Assembly: GCA_024234935.1 (NCBI GenBank)
Contig: JACKNI010000001.1
Coordinates: 992,001-1,056,000 of the forward strand
DNA from: Chromatiales bacterium
Lineage (GTDB): Bacteria; Pseudomonadota; Gammaproteobacteria; Steroidobacterales; GCA-2729495
Length of the DNA: 64,000 nt
Reading direction: 5' to 3'
Positions 24,939 to 33,621 of this stretch are shown in pieces (position 1 is the stretch's first letter; each line of letters begins with the position of its first letter). The notes under the pieces are model-generated. The model worked only from the letters and a program-made list of their open reading frames with translations. It made no database searches and was not told where the DNA came from. Position numbers and translations under genes: made by a program.

Positions 24939-25556
24939 ATGACCGTACACAGCTTCTTTCCGACGCAGGTCTACTCTGCACACCTGCGCCACGCCGGCTG
25001 GCTGCGCTTCAACCGCGAACTGCTGCGCGAATGCCAGCAGGTGCGCGAGCACGACGAGGCCGGCCGGAAGTGGTGCAAAAAAAACTACCCGGGCGGCTAC
25101 ACCTCATACGGCAGTCTCTGCCACATGCAGAAAATGTCCTCGACCTTCGAAGCGCTGGAGAAAAAGATCAACCGGCACGTGAAGACCTATGCCCGCGCGC
25201 TCGAACTCGACATGACGGGCCGCGAACTGACGATGACCGATTGCTGGATCAACATCATGCCGGAGCATGTGGTGCACGGCCTGCACATCCACCCGACCTC
25301 GACCATCAGCGGCACCTATTACGTGCAGACGCCGAAGGGTTGCTCGGGACTGAAGTTCGAGGACCCGCGCCTGGACCGCTTCATGGCCGCACCGCCACGC
25401 AAGGCCGACTGCAGCCCGGAAAACCGGCCGTGGATCACCATCCCGGCGAAGGCCGGCAACGTGGTGCTGTTCGAAAGCTGGATACGGCACGAGGTGCCGA
25501 TCAACCAGCGCCGCGCCGAACGCATCAGCATCAGCTTCAATTACAACTGGTTCTGA
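24939..25556 (+). CDS. Putative 2OG-Fe(II) oxygenase family protein (TIGR02466-like)
   Basis: A 205-residue protein resembling the TIGR02466 family, thought to belong to the 2-oxoglutarate/Fe(II) dioxygenase superfamily. HGLHIHPTSTISGTYYVQTP contains the first metal His and the beta-strand that follows. NVVLFESWIRHEVPINQ contains the distal His, and RRAERISISFNYNWF supplies an Arg/Ser that would bind 2-oxoglutarate and a family-typical end. The acidic metal ligand is not obvious. The substrate is unknown. It begins 49 bases after tRNA-Leu and converges with the fusion gene downstream. Confidence 0.78.
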   Translation: MTVHSFFPTQVYSAHLRHAGWLRFNRELLRECQQVREHDEAGRKWCKKNYPGGYTSYGSLCHMQKMSSTFEALEKKINRHVKTYARALELDMTGRELTMTDCWINIMPEHVVHGLHIHPTSTISGTYYVQTPKGCSGLKFEDPRLDRFMAAPPRKADCSPENRPWITIPAKAGNVVLFESWIRHEVPINQRRAERISISFNYNWF

Positions 25557-25562
25557 GCCGCC

Positions 25563-27125
25563 TCAGGCAATCCGCAGCCAGACCGATTTCAGGAACGCCG
25601 GCTCTGCACGGCTGAGCGGAAAATCCGGCGGCTGCGGCACGTAATGGGTCTGGAGGATGCGCCGTCCACCGGCATGCACGGCCGATTCCACGCTGGCGAT
25701 GAAGGCTTCGGGCAGCCAGTTTGCCGCGTTGCTGGACGCGAACAGCACGCCGTTCGGCTTGAGCAGCGGCAGGGCGAGCTCCACCAGCCGCCCGTAATCC
25801 TGCGTGGCGCGAAACATGCCCTGCGCCTTCGACTGCGAAAAGGTCGGCGGATCGAGCACGATCACATCGAACTGCCGGGATTTTCTGGCGAAGCGCCGCA
25901 GCCAGTCGAAGACATCGCCATAGATGAAATCGTGCCGTGACGGATCGAGCCCGTTCAGCAGGAAATTGCGCTGCCCCCACGCCAGGTATTTCTTCGACAG
26001 ATCAAGGCCGGTGGTGTGCGCGCCGCCCTGCGCCGCACAGACCGAAAAGCCGCAAGTGTAGGCGAAGGTATTGAGCACGCTGAAATCGCCGTCCGTCGTG
26101 CCCTCGCGCAGCGGAAAGCCGGCCGCGACATGCCCGGTGAGCAGTCGCCGCCGGTTGTCCCGCTGATCGAGAAAAAGGCCGGTGGAATAACCCTCGCCCA
26201 CACTCAGTTCGAAACGCAGGCCGTTTTCCAGGATGGTGAATGGAGCGGCAAGCGGCTCGCCCGACACCAGCTGCGGGGAGGATTCCTCCGGTGTCGTGCG
26301 CCGCACCTGGCGGTTGAGCATCTTGTGATACACCGCTCGTGCACCCGGCACATCGGCCAGGCGCTTCAGCGCATCTGCCGACAGCTCCGCCGCCGACTGC
26401 GAGAGCAGCACCTCGCCGAGCCGGTCGAGATACCAGCCCGGCCACTCATCGCTGGCGCCATGGATCAGCCGGTATGCATCCGTGCTGCCGGTATCGATCA
26501 GGGCTGTCCGCAGCGTCTGCCGTGCGTCCGCGTCGAAATCCGCCGGCGCCGCAAAACTCATCGCTGCGCCCGACGCCGGATGCTCAAGCCTCAGCTCGGC
26601 CGCATGCAGGCAGACGCGCGGCCACGGACTGCCGCCATAGAGCGTGTCGCCGAGTATCGGAAAGCCGCGCTCTGCCGCGTGCACGCGGATCTGGTGCGTG
26701 CGCCCGGTGAGCGGCTGCGCTTCGACCAGTCCATCCGCCAGCTGGCGAAAGCGCGTCTCGGCAGGCTCGCCGTCCGCACTGCCCACATAGCGATCGCCGG
26801 CGCGGACAATGCCGGACTTCACCACCTGCTCGCCGGCCGGTACCGGCTGGTCGGTGCGCAGCTGATAGATCTTGTGCACGCTGCGCGCGGCAAACTGCGC
26901 CGTCAGCGCGCGGTTCGCCAGCGGCGTCTTGCCGAACACCATCACGCCGCTGGTTTCCTTGTCGAGGCGGTGGATGATGGCGAGCGAAGCCCAGCGGGGC
27001 TCGCGATGCTTCAGCCAGTCGTAGAGCCCTTCCCCGGCGTGGGGCGAGGGCGCGTGCGTGTTCAGGCCGGCGGGCTTGTTGACCACCAGCAGATGCTCGT
27101 CTTCGTGAATCAGGCAGGGCAGCAC
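25563..27125 (-). CDS. RluA-type pseudouridine synthase fused to RlmI-like methyltransferase
   Basis: A 520-residue two-domain protein. Residues 1-200 are an RluA-family pseudouridine synthase: IIHRLDKETSGVMVF holds the catalytic Asp55, LTGRTHQIRVH and PILGDTLYGG follow. Residues 210-300 resemble the central domain of RlmI (YRLIHGASDEWPGWYLDRLG), without the PUA domain. Residues 300-520 form a class I SAM methyltransferase: VGEGYSTGLFLDQRDNR, NTFAYTCGFSV as motif I and DPPTFSQSK as the catalytic motif IV, as in 5-methylcytosine rRNA enzymes. One enzyme would therefore isomerise a uridine and methylate a cytosine, probably in 23S rRNA. The start is GTG at 27125, behind a GGGGG stretch; the gene is 15 bases downstream of the FKBP gene. 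Confidence 0.88.
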   Translation of the reverse strand: MLPCLIHEDEHLLVVNKPAGLNTHAPSPHAGEGLYDWLKHREPRWASLAIIHRLDKETSGVMVFGKTPLANRALTAQFAARSVHKIYQLRTDQPVPAGEQVVKSGIVRAGDRYVGSADGEPAETRFRQLADGLVEAQPLTGRTHQIRVHAAERGFPILGDTLYGGSPWPRVCLHAAELRLEHPASGAAMSFAAPADFDADARQTLRTALIDTGSTDAYRLIHGASDEWPGWYLDRLGEVLLSQSAAELSADALKRLADVPGARAVYHKMLNRQVRRTTPEESSPQLVSGEPLAAPFTILENGLRFELSVGEGYSTGLFLDQRDNRRRLLTGHVAAGFPLREGTTDGDFSVLNTFAYTCGFSVCAAQGGAHTTGLDLSKKYLAWGQRNFLLNGLDPSRHDFIYGDVFDWLRRFARKSRQFDVIVLDPPTFSQSKAQGMFRATQDYGRLVELALPLLKPNGVLFASSNAANWLPEAFIASVESAVHAGGRRILQTHYVPQPPDFPLSRAEPAFLKSVWLRIA

Positions 27126-27140
27126 ACCCCCGCTTCCGTC

Positions 27141-27605
27141 TCAGCGGCTCTTGATGGCCAGCAGTTCCACCTCGAAGATCAGCGTCGCACCGGGCGGGAT
27201 CACGCCACCTGCACCACGATCGCCGTAGGCAATTGCCGCCGGACAGACGAGTTCTGCCTTCTCGCCCACGTGCATGCGCTGCACACCTTCCGTCCAGCAG
27301 GGAATCACCTGGTTCAGGCCGAACTCGGCCGGCTCGCCACGATCCACCGAACTGTCGAAGATCTTCCCGCCCGGCAGCGTGCCGTGATAGTGAACGCGCA
27401 CCACGTCGGTGGCCTTCGGCTGCGCACCGGTGCCCGGCGTGAGCGTGCGGAATACCAGCCCCGATTCGGTCTGCACCGCACCGGGCTCCTGCGCCGCGCG
27501 CTGCAGATAGTCTGCCGCTGCCTGTTTCGCTTCAGGCGTCTGCCCGCTGCACCCCGTGCTCAACAACGCAGCCGCGACAAACACGGCACTGACCCGACGA
27601 ATCAT
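27141..27605 (-). CDS. FKBP-type peptidyl-prolyl isomerase, lipoprotein-like
   Basis: A 154-residue periplasmic FKBP. The signal peptide AVFVAAALLSTGCSG ends in a Cys that could be lipidated, though the -3 residue is Ser. A short helical linker precedes the FKBP domain (SGLVFRTLTPGTGAQPKATD, VRVHYHGTLPGGKIFDSS, FGLNQVIPCWTEGVQRM, YGDRGAGGVIPPGATLIFEV). Active-site aromatic residues are largely present. It probably helps fold envelope proteins. The ATG at 27605 fits the signal peptide; longer starts would add an arginine-rich non-signal stretch. Confidence 0.88.
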   Translation of the reverse strand: MIRRVSAVFVAAALLSTGCSGQTPEAKQAAADYLQRAAQEPGAVQTESGLVFRTLTPGTGAQPKATDVVRVHYHGTLPGGKIFDSSVDRGEPAEFGLNQVIPCWTEGVQRMHVGEKAELVCPAAIAYGDRGAGGVIPPGATLIFEVELLAIKSR

Positions 27606-27736
27606 GCTGCACTCTCCTGTTCGCGCCGCAAACCGGCGCGCGGCAGATTCTGCGCCGCGCATCTCCATCACGCCACCCGCGGACGCCGATCCGCCTGCAT
27701 GGCGCCCGCACTCCGTTGCGTTTAGCATGGCCAGCC

Positions 27737-28834
27737 ATGCAACCGGCAGTAAACGCGAGATGGTGTGTGGCCCGCCTGCCCACCCGCGACGAGGACATCA
27801 GCAGCCGGCATTTCGCGTGGCAGGAATGCCGAATTCCCGAACTGCAGGACGGCGAGTTCCTGGTGAAGACCCTCTGCCTCGCACCGGCACCGGCGCAACG
27901 TGGTTATCTGGAACCCGGTTACAGCGATTTTCTGCCCGCGCTCGCCCCTGGCGAGGTCATGCGCGGCCGTGGCATCGGCCAGGTCATCGCCTCACGTCAT
28001 CCCGACCATGCGGCAGGCGAGATCTTCGTCGGTTCGCTCGGCTGGCAGACGTACTCCATACAGAAGCCGCGCGGGGCCGAGTTCGTGTTCAGCACGCACA
28101 GGATTCCATGCCCCGTGCAGCCGCTTTCCCTGCACCTCGGCATCCTCGGCCAGGCCGGCGCAACCGCCTGGTTCGGCCTGCTGGAGGTCGGCAACCTGCA
28201 GGCGGGCGATGCGGTGCTGGTCTCGGCCGCAGCCGGTGGCGTGGGCTCCGTGGCCGGGCAGATCGCCCGCATCAAGGGCGCAAGGCTGGTGGTCGGCACC
28301 GCTGGCAGCGATGCCAAATGTCGCTGGCTGTGCGACACGCTCGGTTACGACGTGGCGATCAACTACAAGACCGAAAACCTGCATGAGCGCCTGCGCGAGC
28401 TGTTCCCCACCGGCATCGACGTATTCTTCGACAACGTCGGCGGCGACATCCTCGACGCCGCGCTCGCCAACCTGGCAATGCACGCGCGCGTCGTGATCTG
28501 CGGATTCATCGCCAGCAACTACGCAGCCGAGCCACAGCCCGGGCCGGCCAACTACTCACGCATCGTCTACAAGCGCGCCCGCATGGAGGGCTTCGTGCTG
28601 TTTGACTACTGGAACCGCTACCAGGAAGCCGAACAGGCCCTGCTCGGCTGGTATCGCGCCGGTTTGCTGAAGAACTGCGAGGACGTCACCGACGGCCTGG
28701 AAAACATGCCCGATGCGCTCGGCGAACTGTTCCGCGGCGGCAATACCGGCATCAAGATCTGCCGGGTCGCACCGGACCCGGAACAGCTGACACCGCGTCG
28801 CGGCGCGGCTGAGTTCAGTCGCAGGCGGCAATAG
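27737..28834 (+). CDS. Zinc-independent NADP-dependent MDR oxidoreductase (CurA/PTGR-like)
   Basis: A 365-residue medium-chain dehydrogenase/reductase of the prostaglandin reductase, CurA and leukotriene-dehydrogenase group, which reduces activated double bonds using NADPH. ILGQAGATAWFGLLEVG and VLVSAAAGGVGSVAGQIAR hold the AAAGGVGS nucleotide loop. YKTENLHERLRELFPTGIDVFFDNVGG and RMEGFVLFDYW are family hallmarks. No structural zinc-binding Cys set is seen. The ATG at 27737 agrees with the usual N-terminus; a TTG seven codons upstream is possible. Divergent from the FKBP gene by 131 bases. Confidence 0.9.
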   Translation: MQPAVNARWCVARLPTRDEDISSRHFAWQECRIPELQDGEFLVKTLCLAPAPAQRGYLEPGYSDFLPALAPGEVMRGRGIGQVIASRHPDHAAGEIFVGSLGWQTYSIQKPRGAEFVFSTHRIPCPVQPLSLHLGILGQAGATAWFGLLEVGNLQAGDAVLVSAAAGGVGSVAGQIARIKGARLVVGTAGSDAKCRWLCDTLGYDVAINYKTENLHERLRELFPTGIDVFFDNVGGDILDAALANLAMHARVVICGFIASNYAAEPQPGPANYSRIVYKRARMEGFVLFDYWNRYQEAEQALLGWYRAGLLKNCEDVTDGLENMPDALGELFRGGNTGIKICRVAPDPEQLTPRRGAAEFSRRRQ

Positions 28835-28845
28835 GCACGCCATCG

Positions 28846-29232
28846 ATGATTCGCAGCCTCATTTATTTCTGTCTGGTTTTCGGGGTCGGCTTTCTGCTCG
28901 GCATCGTCCGGGTGCTGGTTCTCGTACCCCGTATCGGGGAACTCCGGGCAGAACTCGCGGAAGCTCCCCTGATGCTGGCAGCAATTTTTCTCTCGGCAAA
29001 GTTCATTGTTCACCGCTTTCCCGCTTTGCATCGCGCGAGTTACCTTGTGTCTGGCGGAGTGGCCCTGTTAATTTTGGTCCTGGTGGAGTTCTCGGTCGTA
29101 CTGGGTATCCGCGGAATTTCCATCAGCCAGTACTTCGCGGAGCGGGATCCGGTAGCAGGCGGTGTTTATGTACTCATGCTCATCATCTTTGCGGCCATGC
29201 CGTGGTTATTGGGTGCTAATCGCGCCAGCTAA
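28846..29232 (+). CDS. Small polytopic membrane protein, unknown
   Basis: A 128-residue protein with four predicted membrane helices: LIYFCLVFGVGFLLGIVRVLVL, LMLAAIFLSAKFIV, LVSGGVALLILVLVEFSVVL and VYVLMLIIFAAMPWLLG. No catalytic motif is visible, and I do not recognise a named family with confidence. It starts 11 bases after the oxidoreductase stop. Its coding sequence is richer in A and T than the neighbours. Confidence 0.7.
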   Translation: MIRSLIYFCLVFGVGFLLGIVRVLVLVPRIGELRAELAEAPLMLAAIFLSAKFIVHRFPALHRASYLVSGGVALLILVLVEFSVVLGIRGISISQYFAERDPVAGGVYVLMLIIFAAMPWLLGANRAS

Positions 29233-29240
29233 GCTGGCTG

Positions 29241-29912
29241 GTGGAGATTTCCATCACTAGCCGCCCCACAGACCGCAGAAGCGCCGGGAAAGGCCCTGCA
29301 GAAACGGCCATCTCGGCAGGAACGATCGCGCACTACAACGAGCGCGCGGCGGATTTCCGGGAAGGCACGCGCGATCACGATGTGCGCCAGAACATCGATG
29401 CCCTCCTCCGGCATATTCGTGGCACGTCGCCGTTTCGCATACTGGACTTCGGCTGCGGTCCCGGGCGTGACCTGGCGGCTTTTTCTGCGCTCGGCCACGA
29501 GGCGATCGGCCTCGATGGTTCGCCGCTGTTTGCCGTCATGGCCCGGGAGACCAGCGGCTGCGAAGTCTGGCAACAGGATTTCCTGGCACTCGAACTCCCC
29601 GCCGGACACTTCGACGGCATCTTTGCGAACGCCTCGCTGTTCCACGTGCCGTCGCAACAGCTTCCGCGCGTGCTCGGCGAACTGCACTCAACGCTGCGGC
29701 CCGAAGGCGTGCTGTTCAGCTCGAACCCCCGGGGCAACAACGAGGAAGGCTGGAACCGGAGCCGCTACGGCGTGTATCACGGCCTTGGGTCATGGAAGCA
29801 CTTCGTCGAGGCGGCCGGCTTCATCGAGCTGGAGCACTACTACCGGCCGCCCGGCCTGCCGATCGAGCAACAGCCGTGGCTTGCAAGCGTGTGGCGCAAG
29901 GTGCATACATGA
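29241..29912 (+). CDS. Class I SAM-dependent methyltransferase
   Basis: A 223-residue protein with a Methyltransf_11/25-type fold. Motif I is FRILDFGCGPGRDLAAF. The SAM-binding acid is in AIGLDGSPLF. Motif IV-like residues are FDGIFANASLFHVP, and post-motif LHSTLRPEGVLFSSNPRG is typical. The substrate is unknown. No ATG fits the start; I use GTG at 29241, though a start somewhat further in is possible because residues 1-22 look unstructured. Eight bases separate it from the previous gene. Confidence 0.85.
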   Translation: MEISITSRPTDRRSAGKGPAETAISAGTIAHYNERAADFREGTRDHDVRQNIDALLRHIRGTSPFRILDFGCGPGRDLAAFSALGHEAIGLDGSPLFAVMARETSGCEVWQQDFLALELPAGHFDGIFANASLFHVPSQQLPRVLGELHSTLRPEGVLFSSNPRGNNEEGWNRSRYGVYHGLGSWKHFVEAAGFIELEHYYRPPGLPIEQQPWLASVWRKVHT

Positions 29913-29931
29913 TCCGGGAGGTGAGGCTGCA

Positions 29932-30135
29932 TTGAACGAGTCCTGGCTGCTGTGGGGTCTGCTGTTCGGCTCGATCGGACTCGGCCTGTTCGTTTACGGA
30001 AAAAGGCAACGCGCCGTTGTTCCGCTTGTTTGCGGCCTGGCTCTCATGATCTTTCCGTATTTTGTTTCCAGCACGATTCCCCTGGTCGGAATCGGGATCA
30101 TACTCACGGCTATTCCATACTTTATCCGGCTCTGA
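29932..30135 (+). CDS. Small two/three-helix membrane protein (67 residues)
   Basis: A short protein that matches my recollection of a widespread conserved family of about 70 residues, sometimes labelled 'amino acid transport protein' without evidence. It contains SWLLWGLLFGSIGLGLFVYG, RAVVPLVCGLALMIFPYFVS and VGIGIILTAIPYFIRL, three hydrophobic segments. Start is TTG at 29932, preceded by GAGGTGAGG about 6 bases upstream, a strong ribosome-binding site. Function unknown. Confidence 0.75.
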   Translation: MNESWLLWGLLFGSIGLGLFVYGKRQRAVVPLVCGLALMIFPYFVSSTIPLVGIGIILTAIPYFIRL

Positions 30136-30187
30136 GTATCTGCCGGCGTCCCGCAGACCTTCCGCAAGCCATACAAGTGCGCTTTCC

Positions 30188-30574
30188 ATGATCAGTTACC
30201 TGAGCAATCTGAAGACAGGCAAGATCGTTCTCTGGTGCTACCTGATCTGGTATCTGTCCATCGTTTACTTCTATTTCGATCCGTCACTGCGGATCTGGCT
30301 CAACGCTGTTGGCATCAGTGTCGTCATAGGCATTGCGCTGAATCTGAGCGTATCCAGGCCAGCCGGCACGAAAGTCGATTTCTGGCAGACCTTTCGTCTG
30401 TTCATGATGCCGTTTGCCGTGTCGAGCTTTTCGTCCCTGATCAAGGGTCAGGGCTTCGTACTCGTATTTCCACCGAGGCTTGATGAACTGCTGATTGCTG
30501 GAGTTCTTTGCCTGCTTTTTGTGTTGCTGGTGACAGTTGCAAGATATGTTTCGACAGGCCGGGCACAGGCCTGA
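30188..30574 (+). CDS. Membrane protein of unknown function
   Basis: A 128-residue protein with about four hydrophobic segments: KIVLWCYLIWYLSIVYFYFD, LNAVGISVVIGIALNLSV, FRLFMMPFAVSSFSSLI and LLIAGVLCLLFVLLVTVARY. A DFWQTFRLFMMPFAVSSF stretch looks like a conserved amphipathic entry. No known catalytic motif. The ATG at 30188 is followed directly by yggU: its TGA stop at 30572-30574 abuts the next ATG at 30575. Confidence 0.7.
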   Translation: MISYLSNLKTGKIVLWCYLIWYLSIVYFYFDPSLRIWLNAVGISVVIGIALNLSVSRPAGTKVDFWQTFRLFMMPFAVSSFSSLIKGQGFVLVFPPRLDELLIAGVLCLLFVLLVTVARYVSTGRAQA

Positions 30575-30850
30575 ATGGCTGCAAGACTGAGACTGAAGGT
30601 CATCCCGGCCTCCTCCCGGAATGCGATTTCCGGGTGGCTGGACGACACACTGAAAATACAGGTGACTGCAGCACCCGAGCGCGGCAAGGCAAACAAGGCG
30701 GTCGTGGCGCTGCTGTGCAAGTCGCTGGGCCTGCCGCGCAATGCCGTCAGGGTCCTGCAGGGTGAAACATCGCAGACGAAGGTGGTCGAGATCGATGGAT
30801 TATCCCTGGCGGATATTCATGAACTCCTGCCCCGTACCACGAAATCATGA
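30575..30850 (+). CDS. DUF167 (YggU) family protein
   Basis: A 91-residue protein of the small, widely conserved DUF167/YggU family. The family signature is VTAAPERGKANKAVVALLCK, followed by VRVLQGETSQTKVVEIDG. The biochemical role is not settled. It overlaps the next gene (GNAT) by four bases (ATGA) and abuts the previous membrane protein. Confidence 0.92.
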   Translation: MAARLRLKVIPASSRNAISGWLDDTLKIQVTAAPERGKANKAVVALLCKSLGLPRNAVRVLQGETSQTKVVEIDGLSLADIHELLPRTTKS

Positions 30851-31353
30851 CCGGGGAAGCACGCCTCGATGCGCTGACGGAGGCCGACTTTCCGGTCGTT
30901 GCAGCATTGGCCCGGACGATCTGGCATGCGCACTACGCGACAATCGTCAGCGTCGCACAGATCGACTACATGCTGGCTGATCGTTGCACGCCGGAGAATC
31001 TGCGCCATTATCTGCCGGCCAATGACCGCTGGATGTATCTGCTGAGGCTGTCCGCCATTCCGGTCGGCTATTGCAGCTGTGCGCGAACAGCAACGCCGGA
31101 CGAAATGAAGCTCGAACAGCTCTATCTGCGGCATGAACACAAGGGCAAGGGACTGGGCGGACTCATGCTTCGCCACATCGAAACCCATGCCCGCTCACTG
31201 GGATGCAGGACGTTGAGCCTGCAGGTCAACAAGCAGAACGTGGACGCCATCGCCGTCTATCGAAAATCCGGATTCACGGTACGCGAGGAAATCGTCCTGG
31301 ATATCGGCAAGGGTTTCGTGATGGATGACTTCGTCATGGAGAAGACCCTTTGA
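30847..31353 (+). CDS. GNAT family N-acetyltransferase
   Basis: A 168-residue GCN5-related acetyltransferase. The acetyl-CoA pyrophosphate-binding motif A is LYLRHEHKGKGLGGLML (Q/RxxGxG/A type), with LSLQVNKQNVDAIAVYRKSGF as motif B. Substrate unknown; similar proteins are often annotated as acetylating small amines or protein N-termini. It overlaps yggU by four bases and is followed by yjdM after 81 bases. Confidence 0.9.
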   Translation: MTGEARLDALTEADFPVVAALARTIWHAHYATIVSVAQIDYMLADRCTPENLRHYLPANDRWMYLLRLSAIPVGYCSCARTATPDEMKLEQLYLRHEHKGKGLGGLMLRHIETHARSLGCRTLSLQVNKQNVDAIAVYRKSGFTVREEIVLDIGKGFVMDDFVMEKTL

Positions 31354-31434
31354 AAGGAACAGGTATCATCACGAACAAATACACCGGCCGCCGAGTGAAG
31401 GCTTGCCCTGTCAATGAATACAGCAGAGGTTGTC

Positions 31435-31776
31435 ATGAACAGCTTGCCACCTTGTCCGAAATGCGGCTCCGAATACACCTATGAGGACGGTGCCCTGTAT
31501 ATCTGCCCCGAATGTGCACACGAGTGGGCAGAAGACGTGGCAGTGGAAAGCGCCGAACCACAACGCATCGTGCACGATGCGCACGGCAACGTGCTCAACG
31601 ACGGTGACTCGGTGACCGTCATCAAGGATCTGAAGGTCAAGGGCTCGTCGTCGGTGGTGAAGGTCGGGACGAAAGTGAAGAATATCCGCCTGGTCGATGG
31701 CGACCACGACATCGACTGCAAGATCGATGGCATTGGCGCCATGCAGCTGAAGTCAGGCTTCGTAAAGAAAGCCTGA
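31435..31776 (+). CDS. yjdM: Zinc-ribbon protein YjdM (PhnA-like)
   Basis: A 113-residue protein with an N-terminal zinc ribbon (PPCPKCGSEYTYEDGALYICP followed by ECAHEW) and a C-terminal beta-barrel (VKGSSSVVKVGTKVKNIRLV). E. coli YjdM was once called PhnA from its position near phn genes, but it is not known to be phosphonoacetate hydrolase. I prefer the ATG at 31435, which has GAGG 5 bases upstream and matches the E. coli start. The earlier ATG at 31414 lacks a ribosome-binding site. It converges with the ABC transporter, the two stops touching. Confidence 0.93.
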   Translation: MNSLPPCPKCGSEYTYEDGALYICPECAHEWAEDVAVESAEPQRIVHDAHGNVLNDGDSVTVIKDLKVKGSSSVVKVGTKVKNIRLVDGDHDIDCKIDGIGAMQLKSGFVKKA

Positions 31777-33621
31777 TCACCCGGTCACGAGCGTGGCATC
31801 GACCTCGTCTTTCTGGATCTCGAACATCCGCGCATACCAGCCGCCCCTGGCCAGCAGCTCCTGATGCGTGCCCTGCTCGGCAATCCGGCCTTCGAGCATG
31901 ACGAGGATCTGGTCGCTGTCCATGATCGTCGACAGGCGATGGGCGATGGTGAGCGTGGTGCGCCCCTGTGACAGACGGCGCAGTGCCTGCATCACGCCGC
32001 GCTCGGTTTCCACATCGAGGCTCGAGGTGGCCTCGTCGAGCAGCACGATCGGCGCATTCTTGAGGATCGCCCGCGCAATCGCCACGCGCTGGCGCTGCCC
32101 GCCCGAGAGCTTGCTGCCGCGCTCGCCGCAGGGCGTGTCGTAACCCTCCGGCAAGCTGGCGATCCAGTCGGCAAGTCCCGCATCACGGGCCGCGGCCTCG
32201 ATCTGTGCGTCCGTGGCTTCATGACACCCCATGCGGATGTTGTCGCGAATCGTCTCGTTGAAAATGAACGCCCGCTGGGAGACCACGGCAAACCAGTTCT
32301 GCAGGTCAGCCAGCGGAAAGTCCGTAATCGGGCGATCACCGATCAGGATCTGGCCGGATTGCGGATCCCACTGCCGGAGCAGCAGGTTCACGACCGTGGA
32401 CTTGCCGGTGCCGCTGGGCCCGACCAGTGCGACACGCTTGCCCTTCGGCACATCCAGCGTGAAGCCGTCGAAGACCTTCTTCTGCCGGCTCCAGCTGACA
32501 TCATCGGCGTCGTACTCGAAATGCACATTGCGGAAATGCAGCGAGGGCTCGACCTGGCCGGTTACGGCTGATTTCGCCGTTTCATGCACCGCCGGCGACT
32601 GGTCCATCATCGCGAACAGCCGGCGTGCCGCGATCAGCGACACGCGGAAGTCAGTGTAGTTGTTGGCCATGCCGACCGAGGTATAGAAACCGACGATCGA
32701 CACGGCGATCACGGCCGGCAGATCGGTCAGGGTGGAAATCTCGCCCGCAAGCGCGAGCTCCACACCGCACCAGGCGGCGGCGAGAATACCGATGGTGATG
32801 AAGACCTCGGCGAGCGCGCGTTGCGTGGCATCGGCGCCGTAGAGCTTGTCCTGCCCGTCCTGCATCGTCTTGCCGATTTCCCACAGCTGCCGCGCGCGAC
32901 GCTTCTCGTAACCGAAAGCAACCGTATCGCGTACGCCCTGGATGCTGTCGGCGACAAAGGCATTCACGCCGCCCAGCTGCTCGCGATATTCCACGCCATC
33001 GCCACCAAGACGGGCGACGAGCCAGGGCAGACCAAAAGTCGTGGCCAGGTAAAACGGTGTGAGCACCCAAAACAGCATCGGGTGCACGGTGTAGCACCAG
33101 GCCAGCAGGATGACCGGCACGAAGATCGCCGCGATCGCCGGGGCAATCGTGTGCGCATAAAAGGGCTCGATGCGCTCGCAGTCGCTCATGACCCGGCTCA
33201 CGGCATCACCCGACTGCAGCTTGGCAGTGCGCGCCGGCGCCAGCGGCAGCATGGCGTAGTAGAAGCGGTTCCTGAACTCGGCCAGGATCCGGAACGCCAC
33301 GTAGTGACCGGTGTAGTTCTCCATGTAGGAAACCAGGCCGACCAGCGTACCCACGGCGGCAATCCACTTCACCTGATGCCAGATGACGTCCCAGTTCACG
33401 ACGCCGGGCTGTGCCGACTCGATATAGATGCCAACACTTGCCGCCGCGATGCCAAGCACCGCTGCCTGCGCGACGATCTTGAGTACACGGGCCACCAGTG
33501 AAGTGATCATGATGGTATTGAACGGTGTCATGTAGGTCAGCAGACGACGGATGACCTGCGTATTGCTGGCCTTCCTGTTGCTGCCGGCCAGGGTGCCGGC
33601 CGTGGCTTCAATGCTGCTCAT
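31777..33621 (-). CDS. ABC exporter half, CydC-like
   Basis: A 614-residue half-transporter: a six-helix domain (residues about 30-330) followed by an ATPase domain. Walker A is GPSGTGKSTV, the signature is LSGGQRQRVAIARA, Walker B is IVLLDEATSSLD and the switch is IAHRLST. The membrane domain resembles CydC, the partner of CydD, which exports glutathione/cysteine or carries haem and is needed for cytochrome bd. Substrate is an inference. Its ATG overlaps the stop of the upstream CydD-like gene, a sign of an obligate heterodimer. cydAB are not in this window. Confidence 0.85.
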   Translation of the reverse strand: MSSIEATAGTLAGSNRKASNTQVIRRLLTYMTPFNTIMITSLVARVLKIVAQAAVLGIAAASVGIYIESAQPGVVNWDVIWHQVKWIAAVGTLVGLVSYMENYTGHYVAFRILAEFRNRFYYAMLPLAPARTAKLQSGDAVSRVMSDCERIEPFYAHTIAPAIAAIFVPVILLAWCYTVHPMLFWVLTPFYLATTFGLPWLVARLGGDGVEYREQLGGVNAFVADSIQGVRDTVAFGYEKRRARQLWEIGKTMQDGQDKLYGADATQRALAEVFITIGILAAAWCGVELALAGEISTLTDLPAVIAVSIVGFYTSVGMANNYTDFRVSLIAARRLFAMMDQSPAVHETAKSAVTGQVEPSLHFRNVHFEYDADDVSWSRQKKVFDGFTLDVPKGKRVALVGPSGTGKSTVVNLLLRQWDPQSGQILIGDRPITDFPLADLQNWFAVVSQRAFIFNETIRDNIRMGCHEATDAQIEAAARDAGLADWIASLPEGYDTPCGERGSKLSGGQRQRVAIARAILKNAPIVLLDEATSSLDVETERGVMQALRRLSQGRTTLTIAHRLSTIMDSDQILVMLEGRIAEQGTHQELLARGGWYARMFEIQKDEVDATLVTG

